Below, in pieces: positions 42,922 through 51,415 of a stretch of DNA of 64,000 nucleotides; the stretch's first letter is position 1, and every line of letters starts with the position of its first letter. The stretch lies in the NCBI RefSeq assembly GCF_001186365.1, contig NZ_LDTZ01000016.1, forward strand, positions 186,001 to 250,000. Reading direction: 5' to 3'. Below the pieces are notes generated by a model. That model was not told where the DNA came from, did not search any database, and was given only the letters and a program-made list of their open reading frames with translations. This DNA is from Gordonia jacobaea (GTDB taxonomy: Bacteria; Actinomycetota; Actinomycetes; Mycobacteriales; Mycobacteriaceae). The position numbers and the translations under genes are program-made.

Positions 42922-44580
42922 TCAGGATGCAGGTTCGGCCTCGGCGCTCGACGTCGAATCCGCTGTGTCCTTTGCTTCGGCGGCAGGGCTTGCCGTCGGC
43001 GAACCGGGAAGCATGGTGCCGTCGGCGGCGACCTCCATGTCGGTCGTGATGGTCGCTGCCGGGACGTGCATGCCGTGGAGGAAGTACGGCGAGGCCAACT
43101 TCATTCCGGCGTAGTAGAAGATGAAACCTGCTGCGGCGCCCATGAACCAGGTGAAGCTGGCCTCGTACGAGGTGCCCCAGATGACGAAGCAGATCGGGAT
43201 GATCGATGCGAGCACCACCGAGATGACCGCAACCGGGTTCCAACCACCGCGGTAGTGGTAGGCGCCCTCGGGGCTCATGGTGAACAGGTCGTCGACGATG
43301 ATCTTCTGCTTCTTCACGAGGTAGAAGTCAGCGATGAGAATGCCGAACAGTGGTCCGATCACGGCCCCGAGGGTGTCCATCGTGTAGTGAATTGCGCTCG
43401 GGTTGTTGAACAGATTCCACGGCGTGATGATGACCGAGCCGATCGCCGCGATCATGCCGCCCATGCGCCAGGAGATCTTGGTGGGCGCGACATTCGAGAA
43501 GTCGAATGCTGGGGAGACGAAGTTGGCGACGATGTTGATGCCGATGGTGGCGATCGCGAAGGTCAGTACGCCGAGAACGGCGGCCGTGGTGTTGTCGATT
43601 TGGTCGACGATGTGCACGGGGTCGGTGACGATCTTGCCGTCGGCGTCGCGACCGATCACGGTGGCGCCCGCCGAGACGGTGCACACGACGAGGATCGAGA
43701 AGAAGAGGAAGTTGACCGGGAGACCCCAGAAGTTGCCCTTCTTGACCTCGCCGAAGGTCTTGCCGTAGCGAGAGAAGTCGCCGAAGTTGAGCATCGGGCC
43801 CGAGAAGTAGGAGACCACGAGGGCGAATGCGCTGATCATCATCGTGATGGTCGGCCACGTTCCGCTGATACCGGAGCCCTCCGACAGATCGAAGTGCACA
43901 TTGCTCCAGCCCGCCTTGGCGATCAGGTACACCGCGAGCGCGATCATCACGACGTAGACGGCAGGTCCGCAGAAGTCGATGAACTTGCGGATGGTGTCCA
44001 TGCCGTTCCAGAAGACGAGCGCCTGCAGCACCCACATCACGACGAAGCCGGCCCAGCCGAGTAGTGACAGGCCGAGGAACGCGTGCGAACCGTTCTCGCC
44101 GTAGGGCTCGAGTGCCGGCCAGAATTTCAGCGCCAGCAAACCGAATGCCGTCGATGCCAGATATGTCTGAATTCCGTACCAGACAACGGCAATGGAGCCG
44201 CGGATGATTGCCGGGATATTGGCGCCCTTGACGCCGAAGCAGATTCGCGTGGTGACCGGGTACGGCACGCCGGCCTGCTGGGACGGCTTGGCCACCAGGT
44301 TGCAGAGTATGTTGACGGCGACGATGCCCACCAACAGTGAAACGAGCACCTGCCACGACGAGATGCCCAGTGCGAAAAGGCTTCCGGCGAATACGTACCC
44401 GCCGACGCTGTGCACGTCCGACATCCAGAACGCGAAGATGTTGTACCAGGTCCAGCTCTGCTCTTTCAGCGGAGCCAGATCCTCATTCGTCAATTGCTGG
44501 TCGTAGCCGACCTTGATGATGCTTTCGCCCGCCGCACTATGGTGCTCGGTGGCGATCTGCGCGTCGGATGAAGCGCTCAT
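42922..44580 (-). CDS. NCS1 family hydantoin/allantoin/nucleobase permease
   Basis: A 552-residue protein with 12 predicted helices: LKEQSWTWYNIFAFWMSDVHSVGGY at TM1, GVPYPVTTRICFGVKGANIPAIIRG, and SYFSGPMLNFGDFSRYGK. The pattern is that of Mhp1/PucI-type cation-coupled importers of hydantoins, allantoin or nucleobases. A Glu/Ala/Ser-rich cytoplasmic tail of about 45 residues follows the last helix. An AT-rich paired palindrome lies about 90-110 bp upstream. Racemase follows downstream. Confidence 0.9.
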   Translation of the reverse strand: MSASSDAQIATEHHSAAGESIIKVGYDQQLTNEDLAPLKEQSWTWYNIFAFWMSDVHSVGGYVFAGSLFALGISSWQVLVSLLVGIVAVNILCNLVAKPSQQAGVPYPVTTRICFGVKGANIPAIIRGSIAVVWYGIQTYLASTAFGLLALKFWPALEPYGENGSHAFLGLSLLGWAGFVVMWVLQALVFWNGMDTIRKFIDFCGPAVYVVMIALAVYLIAKAGWSNVHFDLSEGSGISGTWPTITMMISAFALVVSYFSGPMLNFGDFSRYGKTFGEVKKGNFWGLPVNFLFFSILVVCTVSAGATVIGRDADGKIVTDPVHIVDQIDNTTAAVLGVLTFAIATIGINIVANFVSPAFDFSNVAPTKISWRMGGMIAAIGSVIITPWNLFNNPSAIHYTMDTLGAVIGPLFGILIADFYLVKKQKIIVDDLFTMSPEGAYHYRGGWNPVAVISVVLASIIPICFVIWGTSYEASFTWFMGAAAGFIFYYAGMKLASPYFLHGMHVPAATITTDMEVAADGTMLPGSPTASPAAEAKDTADSTSSAEAEPAS

Positions 44581-44671
44581 GATTCTCCTCGGGGCATTGG
44601 TGACATCGGAGTGGTCTCCGAAGTGCCTGAGTCGAAACTAAGAACCCTTTGTTACCCGACAATTAACACAC

Positions 44672-44703
44672 AAATATATTCCGCGTCACACCGAATATAT
44701 TCG
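44672..44703. promoter_or_regulatory. paired AT-rich palindromes upstream of the NCS1 gene
   Basis: AAATATATTCCG and the perfect palindrome CGAATATATTCG have AATATATT centres 21 bp apart (two helical turns). They stand out strongly in GC-rich DNA and lie between the NCS1 start and the DUF1275 stop. Candidate operator. Confidence 0.5.
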
Positions 44704-44707
44704 CACG

Positions 44708-45436
44708 TCAGTCCGCATTGGCGGCGGAGTGCGTCGCGGAGCGGTGCCTTCGGCCGGTGGGCGAATCGTGGACGGCACCGACGACGGCGACCACGGCGAT
44801 CACCACACCCGCGACGAGTAGTGCTGTGCCCATGTGGACGCGCATCAACACCACGCCGAGTGCCGCGCCCGCGATCAGCGAGATGACCGCGGCGGTGCGT
44901 CGACCTGTTCCACCGCCTTTGCCGGACCCGAAGAAGGAGTCGGCGGCGAGGCCGGTGATGGTCGAGGTCACGACGACGGTCGTCACGTCCTTGACGGCGA
45001 CGGCGCGCGCCGCGGCGGCTTGAATGCCCATCGCGGTGGCCGCGATTGTCGTCACCGTGATCATCACCGCATGTTCGGGCTGGTCGCCGGAGATGAACAG
45101 CGTGATGGCCAAGGCGACCATCGTCGCGGAGACCGTTGCGAACAGGACCGTGGTGCCAAGCGTCCATCGACGCTCGGCGTGTCGCAGTGTGCGCCCACCG
45201 ATAGCTGCACCAATCATGAAGCCCGCAAGGGCCATTGCGGGTCCGAGGATGGGCAGGCCGGAACCACCCGCGAGCGCCATGCCGAGGATCACCACGTTGC
45301 CGGTCATGTTGCCGGTGAAGACCTTGTCGAGGCCGAGATAGCCGACGGCGTCGTTGATGCCGGTGGTGAACGTGAGCGCCAGCATCAATGACAGGTGCAT
45401 GCGTTCGGTGGGGATCGCGTGAATGCGGGTCAGCAA
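44708..45436 (-). CDS. DUF1275 (YoaK-like) membrane protein
   Basis: A 242-residue protein with about six membrane helices: MLALTFTTGINDAVGYLGL, FTGNMTGNVVILGMALAG, and a hydrophobic repeat pattern to the C terminus. GNMTGNVV is the family hallmark; function is unknown. The TTG start is supported by AAGGAGG nine bases upstream and by overlap with the amidase stop (TTGCTGA). Last gene of the GntR-formamidase-amidase unit. Confidence 0.85.
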   Translation of the reverse strand: MLTRIHAIPTERMHLSLMLALTFTTGINDAVGYLGLDKVFTGNMTGNVVILGMALAGGSGLPILGPAMALAGFMIGAAIGGRTLRHAERRWTLGTTVLFATVSATMVALAITLFISGDQPEHAVMITVTTIAATAMGIQAAAARAVAVKDVTTVVVTSTITGLAADSFFGSGKGGGTGRRTAAVISLIAGAALGVVLMRVHMGTALLVAGVVIAVVAVVGAVHDSPTGRRHRSATHSAANAD

Positions 45437-46893
45437 CGCGAGAATCCTCCTTGATCGGGGGTGGCGGCGGGACTGGCGGACGCGAGTTCGATCGCCCGAG
45501 CGATGAGCGCGGTGTCGCTGCCGCGCGGACCGACGAGGCTGCGTCCGATGGGGCCATCCGACGTCTCGCGATCCGGGAACGTCACCGCGGGTCGACCGGT
45601 TGCCGCCGCGATCGCGGTCAGTTGCAGTGTGGCCGTTCGGGTCTTCTCGACCTCTGCGTCGGATGCCCAACGGCGGGGTGCGGCCGTTGCCGCTGCGGGA
45701 ATGTCGAGGACATCATCGCCGAGTTGCTCGTCGAACTGCGCTGCGAGGGCCGCTAGTTCGTCAAGGGCCCGGGCGTCGTCGTCGGCATCGATGGCCGCAG
45801 CCACGGCGAAACGTGCGGCCGCTGATCCCTCGAGTGCACCTGGATGCGCGGTGATCCAGTCGCCGTGGACAGACCATGCCTGGAATGCCTGGTGTACGCG
45901 GAATGCCTCGGCAAGGCGGGCGAGTTCACCGTCGTCGATGTCGAGATCGTCGAGTGTCGGCATGCCGGAACCGATGTCGGTCGTCGACCGGGCGTCGAGC
46001 AGTGTCGTGGTCGCCAGTGCGAGAAGGTCGGGGTCGCGACTCAGCAGGCCGATGGTGTCGAAATCCGGTGCCAGCGCCAACAACCCGCGCGTGGAGATGG
46101 ACCCGTGCGTGGAACGCAGGCCCCACAGCCCCTGATACGACGCGGGAGTGCGGATCGACCCGGCGGTGTCGGTCGCGAGCCCGAGGTCGGCGTCGCCGTG
46201 GGCTACCGCGCTTGCCGGGCCACTCGACGAGCCCCCGGGAAGCGCTGCCGGGACCGCGGCGTTGGGAGGTGTTCCGTAATGCTGGTTGTCGCCCGCCATC
46301 GAGTAGGCGAACTGGTCGGTGCGGGCGATGCCGCGAATGTGTGCACCCGAGTTCAGCAGCCGCGCAACGGCCGCGGAGTGCTCGGTTGCGGCCGGGACCG
46401 ACCGTTCGTATGCGGGTACCCCGCCGCCGGTGGGGAAACCGGCAACTGCGAAAACATCTTTCACAGCGACCGTCGTTCCGGTCAGCGGTCCCGGTGCTGC
46501 CGCCTCGATGAGTGGATCGCCGACGACTCGCCACACCGTCGAATCGAATCCGCGACGCGGCGTGCTCGTGTGGACCGTGACGAGGCGCCAGGTCGCGTCG
46601 TGACGTCGCCACACCTGCGACTGCACGGCCCTGCCTCCTTCGGGAACGTCGTAGACGACGAGTGCGCTACCGAGATCGATTCCGCAACTCCAGGTATGGA
46701 CGTCGATCAGGCTGCCGATGGCGTGTGTGAGCGCGCCCGAACGCAGGGTGTCGGCGACACCGTGGAGTACCCCGGGGCCTGCGACGCAGGTGATGTCGGT
46801 GCACAGAAACCGGTGCATGGCGCTGTGGTCGTCTGCTGCTGCCGCTGCCCAGAATCGACGTACGACGGCGTCGAGGTCGTCGGGTGCGGTCAC
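45430..46893 (-). CDS. AtzH-like domain fused to amidase-signature hydrolase
   Basis: A 487-residue protein. Residues 1-125 form an AtzH-like (DUF3225, NTF2-fold) domain, DAVVRRFWAAAAADDHSAMHRFL through YDVPEGGRAVQSQVWRRHDATWRLVTVHTS. The amidase-signature domain follows: Lys in TVAVKDVF, Ser-Ser in GGSSSGPASAVA, cis-Ser in TDTAGSIRTPA. In cyanuric-acid breakdown AtzE and AtzH act together on carboxybiuret; here the two are one chain. Natural substrate is unknown, probably a urea-like or carboxyamide compound. The GTG overlaps the formamidase stop (GTGA). Confidence 0.85.
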   Translation of the reverse strand: MTAPDDLDAVVRRFWAAAAADDHSAMHRFLCTDITCVAGPGVLHGVADTLRSGALTHAIGSLIDVHTWSCGIDLGSALVVYDVPEGGRAVQSQVWRRHDATWRLVTVHTSTPRRGFDSTVWRVVGDPLIEAAAPGPLTGTTVAVKDVFAVAGFPTGGGVPAYERSVPAATEHSAAVARLLNSGAHIRGIARTDQFAYSMAGDNQHYGTPPNAAVPAALPGGSSSGPASAVAHGDADLGLATDTAGSIRTPASYQGLWGLRSTHGSISTRGLLALAPDFDTIGLLSRDPDLLALATTTLLDARSTTDIGSGMPTLDDLDIDDGELARLAEAFRVHQAFQAWSVHGDWITAHPGALEGSAAARFAVAAAIDADDDARALDELAALAAQFDEQLGDDVLDIPAAATAAPRRWASDAEVEKTRTATLQLTAIAAATGRPAVTFPDRETSDGPIGRSLVGPRGSDTALIARAIELASASPAATPDQGGFSRC

Positions 46894-48029
46894 TGCGCGA
46901 AATCCGATCGTCGAATCCGCGCGTGCACGCCCTTCACCAGGTCGACGACCTGAGAGATGTTGAAATCCGTTGCGGCGCTGAGATAGGCGAGGGCCTGCGC
47001 GGGTTCCATGCCGTACCGCACGCCCAGCAGCGAGATCGCGGAGCGCACGCAATTCTGCACGGCGACGTCGAGGTCGGGGTCGAGGCCCGTCGGAATCAGG
47101 AAGTCTCGGGTTTCGGCGATCGGTGCCACGAGTTCGCCGAAGCGCGCGGTCACGTCGGAGGCAGGGATCACGTCGAATCGGATGGTCGCCCGTAGTGACG
47201 CCTCGAGCGCGGTCAGCGCGACCTCGCCGTCGCCCTGCGCGAAGTGCGGATCACCGACATACGCCAGCGCGCCGGGAACCTGCACCGGCAGATAGAGGGT
47301 CGCACCCTCGGTCAGGAGCGTGAGGTCGAGGTTGCCGCCGTGCGGACCGGGCTGAATCGAGTTGAGTCGCACGTCGCCCGCGGCTGCCACACCCATGATG
47401 CCCAGGAACGGCGCAAGCGGAAAGCGCGCGGCCAGTTGTGGATTCGACGTCGACAGGGGTAGAACTCCGCGGGCATCGTCGCCCTCGCCCTCGACCGACA
47501 CGAATGCGCTGTACGTCGCACCGCCGAGCGGGTACTCGCCAGGCAGTGAACCGCGACCGTGGCGATTCGACACGACGCCGTAGGGGACTCGACGCCTGGT
47601 CTCCACGACGGTCATCGCCAGAAGATCGCCCGGCTGCGCTCCACGCACCTCGATTGGCCCGGTCACGACATGCGGTCCGTCGACGCCCTGGACATGCGTG
47701 CGGTCGGAGGCGCACAGGGCGACTGCCTCGTCGAGCACCATGTCGGGGTCGACGCCGTGCGTACCGAAGAAGGCGCGGGGATCACGACCCTGGTCGGAAA
47801 GGATGCCTTCGTGGCTGAGGGTGTCGATGGTGACGCTGGTGCCCGGGTCGATCGACATGATGGCGGTGTCGGCCGCGCAGGGCAGATCGCCCCAGAACAC
47901 GTCGTCGGGTCGGCAGTCGAGGTAGTCATCGCCGATGATCGGGCCTGAACCCGCTGGGAGGATGACGTTCTCACTCGCGGCGTGCACGGTCCCGGTTTTC
48001 TGCATAGTCCCGGCTTTCTGAATCGTCAC
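46890..48029 (-). CDS. acetamidase/formamidase
   Basis: A 379-residue protein of the FmdA/AmdA family (PF03069): a beta-rich zinc amidase releasing ammonia from formamide or short amides. Typical segments are GDLPCAADTAIMSIDPGTSVTIDTLSHEG, GPIEVRGAQPGDLLAMTV, and GVAAAGDVRLNSIQPGPHGGN. The start GTG overlaps the GntR stop (GTGA) and its stop overlaps the amidase start. The first 12 codons include an 18-bp duplication. Confidence 0.87.
   Translation of the reverse strand: MTIQKAGTMQKTGTVHAASENVILPAGSGPIIGDDYLDCRPDDVFWGDLPCAADTAIMSIDPGTSVTIDTLSHEGILSDQGRDPRAFFGTHGVDPDMVLDEAVALCASDRTHVQGVDGPHVVTGPIEVRGAQPGDLLAMTVVETRRRVPYGVVSNRHGRGSLPGEYPLGGATYSAFVSVEGEGDDARGVLPLSTSNPQLAARFPLAPFLGIMGVAAAGDVRLNSIQPGPHGGNLDLTLLTEGATLYLPVQVPGALAYVGDPHFAQGDGEVALTALEASLRATIRFDVIPASDVTARFGELVAPIAETRDFLIPTGLDPDLDVAVQNCVRSAISLLGVRYGMEPAQALAYLSAATDFNISQVVDLVKGVHARIRRSDFAQ
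47985..48020 (-). repeat. 18-bp in-frame tandem duplication
   Basis: Two copies (47985-48002, 48003-48020) giving QKAGTM-QKTGTV at the formamidase N terminus, with an additional in-frame ATG. Confidence 0.85.
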
Positions 48030-48697
48030 TGATTGCTCCGTTCGACGAGTCGGACGACCTCTTCGAGGTGTGCGGTCATGGCTGCGACCGCCTGGTGGTG
48101 GTCGTTGGCGCGTACGGCCTCGAGGATGTCGCGGTGGCCGTTGTAGGAGTTGCGTCGACCTTCGCGGGTGGCGTGCGAGCGCGCGCGGACCGTCTGGACC
48201 CACCCCGCACTGAGTTGGCAGAGCGACACCAGCAGCGGGTTGCGTGCTGCTCGAGCGAGTTGCATGTGGAAGGCGACATCCTGGGCGAGTGATTCGGTGG
48301 GGTTGAGGCCCGTGTGGGTCGACGCCAGGATGGATTCGAGCGCAACGAGATCCGACGCTGTTGCCCGGTCGGCGGCGAGTCCCGCGACCTGGGGTTCGAT
48401 CAGCATGCGCAGTTCGGCGACGTGATCTTCCTCCGCGTCGTCGCTCATCGTCTCCAACAGCGCAGTGGCGTTGGCCGAGCGTCGCGCGACGACTGTTCCG
48501 CGACCGGGTGTCCTGGTGACGAGCCTGCGCTGCTCGAGGTCGCTGAGTGCCTCGCGGATCGTGGTGCGGGAGACCTCGAGGTTCTCGGCGAGTACGCGCT
48601 CGGGCGGCAACTTGTCGCCGGGAGAGAGGTCGTCGACCACCATTTTCTCCAGGTAGGCGGCAGTGCTGGCACTGAGTGTGTGTCCGCGACGCAGCAT
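48026..48697 (-). CDS. GntR/FadR family regulator of the amide operon
   Basis: A 223-residue protein: winged HTH (AAYLEKMVVDDLSPGDKLPPERVLAENLEVSRTTIREALSDLEQRRLV) and a FadR-type domain with metal-site histidines (DVAFHMQLARAARNPLL, NGHRDILEAV). ATG 48697 follows AAGGAGAGCGC. First gene of the operon formamidase-amidase-DUF1275 and divergent from the deaminase-like gene; a FadR-type box lies between. Confidence 0.88.
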   Translation of the reverse strand: MLRRGHTLSASTAAYLEKMVVDDLSPGDKLPPERVLAENLEVSRTTIREALSDLEQRRLVTRTPGRGTVVARRSANATALLETMSDDAEEDHVAELRMLIEPQVAGLAADRATASDLVALESILASTHTGLNPTESLAQDVAFHMQLARAARNPLLVSLCQLSAGWVQTVRARSHATREGRRNSYNGHRDILEAVRANDHHQAVAAMTAHLEEVVRLVERSNQ

Positions 48698-48729
48698 GCG
48701 CTCTCCTTCTTTCAGTCGAACTTGGTCTC

Positions 48730-48742
48730 TTGGTATGACCAA
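48730..48742. promoter_or_regulatory. FadR-subfamily operator
   Basis: TTGGTATGACCAA is a perfect inverted repeat matching the FadR-type pattern TGGTnnnACCA. It lies in the divergent promoter region, 33 bp before the GntR start, and is the likely autoregulatory site controlling both directions. Confidence 0.65.
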
Positions 48743-48852
48743 CTTTAACCGATGCGTTACGACTCGTGCAGTGCGAGGAAACAACTCCGATCGAAGGTGG
48801 AGACAGATCTTGACGCCGATCGACGCGGCGTCGAACACCGAAGGAGCGACCA

Positions 48853-50109
48853 ATGGACCTGGTTCTGCGCGACGTACGGTTGTCTGACGATGCCCCACTC
48901 GTCGACATCGAGATCGACGACGGGCACATCCGCGAGATCTGTTCGCAGAGCACGGCTGAGGCGGACGAGACAATCGAATGTGCGGGCCGCGTGGTGATTC
49001 CGGGCTTGATCGAGTCGCACATGCACCTCGACAAGGCGCTCCTCGACAAGGAGGAACCCAACCGCGACGGCACGCTCGCGGGCGCGATTGCAGTAACCGG
49101 CGCGCTCAAGAGTCGATTCACCCCGGACGCCGTCGCCGCCCGTGCGCGGCAGGTGATCGATCAGGCGATCATCAACGGCACCAGTCTGATTCGAGCGCAT
49201 CCCGATGTCGACCCGATCATCGGGTTGCTCGGCGTCGAGGTACTGCTCGAACTGCGCGACGAGTATCGCGGGCGCATCGATCTGCAGATCGTCGCCTTCC
49301 CGCAAGAGGGAATTCTCAAGGCGCCGGGCACCATCGACCTGATGCGCGAGGCACTGCGGCGCGGTGCCGACGTGGTGGGTGGGTGTACGTACAACGAAGC
49401 CGACGTCGTCGACTGTCACCGCCACATCGATATGGTCTTCGACCTCGCCGAGGAGTTCGGGGTGAGAGTCGACATGCACGCCGACTTCGCCGACGACGCT
49501 TCCGATCCGCGTTTCGGTCTGGCCGCACGGATAGCCGAGGTCACCGCAGCACGCGGTATGGCGGGGCGAGTCGCGGTGGGGCACATGACATCGTTGGCTG
49601 GCCTACCCGCCGGTGAACGTCGCGCCGTGCTCGCCGACCTCGCGGCGGCGGGAGTCGCGGTGGTTCCCCTGCCCGCGACCGACATTCACCTCGGCGGGCG
49701 CACCGACACCCACAACATTCGACGAGGTGTGGTTCCGGTGCGCGATCTGTGGGACGCGGGTGTGCAATGCGCCTTCTCGTCGAACAACGTGCGTAACGCC
49801 TTCACGCCCTACGGAAATGCTGACCTACTCGACATCGGCCTGTTTCTCGCGCAGGTCTCGCATCTGTCCGGTCCCGACGACCTCGCCAGGGTGCTGACCA
49901 TGGCCACCTACTCCGCCGCCGACATCGTCGGTATCGCGGATAGGTACGGAATCGCGCCGGGCCGAAGGGCGGATCTCGTTGTGCTGTCGACCCACAGCGT
50001 CGCCGACGCGCTGCTCGATCGGCCGGACCGCTGCTTCGTCATCAAAGACGGGCGCATCGTCGCCCGTACCACCCGTACCACCGAACTGCTGGAGGTTGTC
50101 CATGCGTGA
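48853..50109 (+). CDS. cytosine-deaminase-like amidohydrolase
   Basis: A 418-residue metal-dependent amidohydrolase: IPGLIESHMHLDKALL (His-x-His), IRAHPDVDP, VDMHADFADD, VAVGHMTSL and FSSNNVRNAFTPYGNADL with the last ligand region. This is the CodA/AtzC-like class that deaminates or opens N-rich rings. CCGAAGGAGCGACC precedes the ATG. The DUF1097 gene overlaps by 8 bp. Confidence 0.87.
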   Translation: MDLVLRDVRLSDDAPLVDIEIDDGHIREICSQSTAEADETIECAGRVVIPGLIESHMHLDKALLDKEEPNRDGTLAGAIAVTGALKSRFTPDAVAARARQVIDQAIINGTSLIRAHPDVDPIIGLLGVEVLLELRDEYRGRIDLQIVAFPQEGILKAPGTIDLMREALRRGADVVGGCTYNEADVVDCHRHIDMVFDLAEEFGVRVDMHADFADDASDPRFGLAARIAEVTAARGMAGRVAVGHMTSLAGLPAGERRAVLADLAAAGVAVVPLPATDIHLGGRTDTHNIRRGVVPVRDLWDAGVQCAFSSNNVRNAFTPYGNADLLDIGLFLAQVSHLSGPDDLARVLTMATYSAADIVGIADRYGIAPGRRADLVVLSTHSVADALLDRPDRCFVIKDGRIVARTTRTTELLEVVHA

Positions 50110-50734
50110 CCGCATTCCCCACGAGATCGTTGCATCCATCCTCGCGGGCCTGACCGCGTTCATCGGCGGGACCGCGCTCAACCTACCGCCGTGGGCGATC
50201 TTCATCGGTTGGGCCGGAACGTTTTTGCTCGGCGGTCCGTCCTGGGCGAACGCCAGGCGCTTGTGGCTGACCATGCCGGTTGGGTCGACGTTCGCACTCG
50301 TCATCGTGCTCATCGATACGCACATCGGCACGATCGCCGGGGAGGGGCGGTTTGCGCAGAACCTCGTGCTTGCGGTGATCATCTTCGTGGTCAACTCGGC
50401 GTTGATGTTCTCCGGGAGGATCGGGGCGCTCGCGTTGATCCCGGGCATGTTCCTCGGCTTCGCCTCGTACTTTGCGACCTTCTTCGGTGGATTCGGGTTC
50501 GACGCGGGAAATCCCTGGGCCGCATGGGTATCGGTCGTCGCGATGAACTTCTTGGGACCGGTGTTCGCGTATCTGTCGGTACGCCTTGCCTTTCCGCGCG
50601 AGGTCTCTTCCGGCCACGTCGCGTCGGCAACCTCCGACATCTCCGTCGCGGCATCCGGTCATGAGGCGGACACCGAAGCCGAGCCGACGTCCCGGAATGT
50701 TCCGTCAGGCGAGGTCCGGTCGCACGCCGAGTGA
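50102..50734 (+). CDS. DUF1097 family membrane protein
   Basis: A 210-residue protein with about five helices (EIVASILAGLTAFIGGTALNLPPWAIFIGWAGTFLLGG onward) and a long polar tail. DUF1097 function is unknown; genes of this family often sit beside nucleobase- or ureide-type genes, and here it is coupled to the deaminase-like gene, so a transport role is possible. The last 30 bp overlap the convergent GntR gene. Confidence 0.8.
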   Translation: MRDRIPHEIVASILAGLTAFIGGTALNLPPWAIFIGWAGTFLLGGPSWANARRLWLTMPVGSTFALVIVLIDTHIGTIAGEGRFAQNLVLAVIIFVVNSALMFSGRIGALALIPGMFLGFASYFATFFGGFGFDAGNPWAAWVSVVAMNFLGPVFAYLSVRLAFPREVSSGHVASATSDISVAASGHEADTEAEPTSRNVPSGEVRSHAE

Positions 50735-51415
50735 TTCGCTTGTCTCGATGATCGCTTCCTCGAGCCTGGCGTGATGAACGCTCGCGGCGGCAAGGACGGC
50801 CGACGTGTCGCGGGCGGTGAAGGCGGCGAGCAGGTCGGCGTGGTCGGAGTTCAGCTTCGCCTGGGTCGGGGCGTCGACGGAGCGCATCACCTGGAACGGT
50901 TCGGTGAGGTTCCACGTCGCGTCGAACATGTTGAGCAGGCGCGGCATCTCGCAGGGGGCGGTCAGCGTGGTGTGGAACCGCCGTGACACGTCGTGAAATG
51001 CCTTGCCGTCGTTGAACTTCGTCGCAGTCAGCAGTTCCTGGTGAAACTCGGTGGCCGCTGCGATCTGCGCGTCGGTGATGTTCGAGACGGACCGGGCGAG
51101 AGCGGCCTGTTCGAGAACTCCGCGAACGAAGTAGATCTCCTTGAGTTCGGCAAGGGACAGTTGGCTGACGTGGTATCCAGAATTACGCTGGTGATCGACA
51201 AGCCCCTCGCCGACAAGGGTTTTCAGTGCTTCACGGACGGGGATCGCGCTGACTCCGAACGCGTCGGCGATGTCGGCGGGCATGATCTGAGTGCCGGGAG
51301 GCGCCCCTCCGGAAAGAATGAGTCGACGCATCTCCTCGAGCACGTTTGCGCGGTCGTTACCCGACCGGGTCTCAGCAAGCTGGACGAGTAGGCGGTTGGT
51401 CATCTTGCTACTCAT
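50705..51415 (-). CDS. GntR family regulator
   Basis: A 236-residue protein: winged HTH (LEEMRRLILSGGAPPGTQIMPADIADAFGVSAIPVREALKTLVGEGLV) and an FCD-type domain (LEQAALARSV, RRFHTTLTAPCEMPRLL, SDHADLLAAF, HHARLEEAI). ATG 51415 overlaps the stop of the upstream peptidase gene by 8 bp, so the two are co-translated; MTNRLL at 51403 is an alternative start. Its 3' end runs into the convergent DUF1097 gene. Confidence 0.85.
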   Translation of the reverse strand: MSSKMTNRLLVQLAETRSGNDRANVLEEMRRLILSGGAPPGTQIMPADIADAFGVSAIPVREALKTLVGEGLVDHQRNSGYHVSQLSLAELKEIYFVRGVLEQAALARSVSNITDAQIAAATEFHQELLTATKFNDGKAFHDVSRRFHTTLTAPCEMPRLLNMFDATWNLTEPFQVMRSVDAPTQAKLNSDHADLLAAFTARDTSAVLAAASVHHARLEEAIIETSESLGVRPDLA

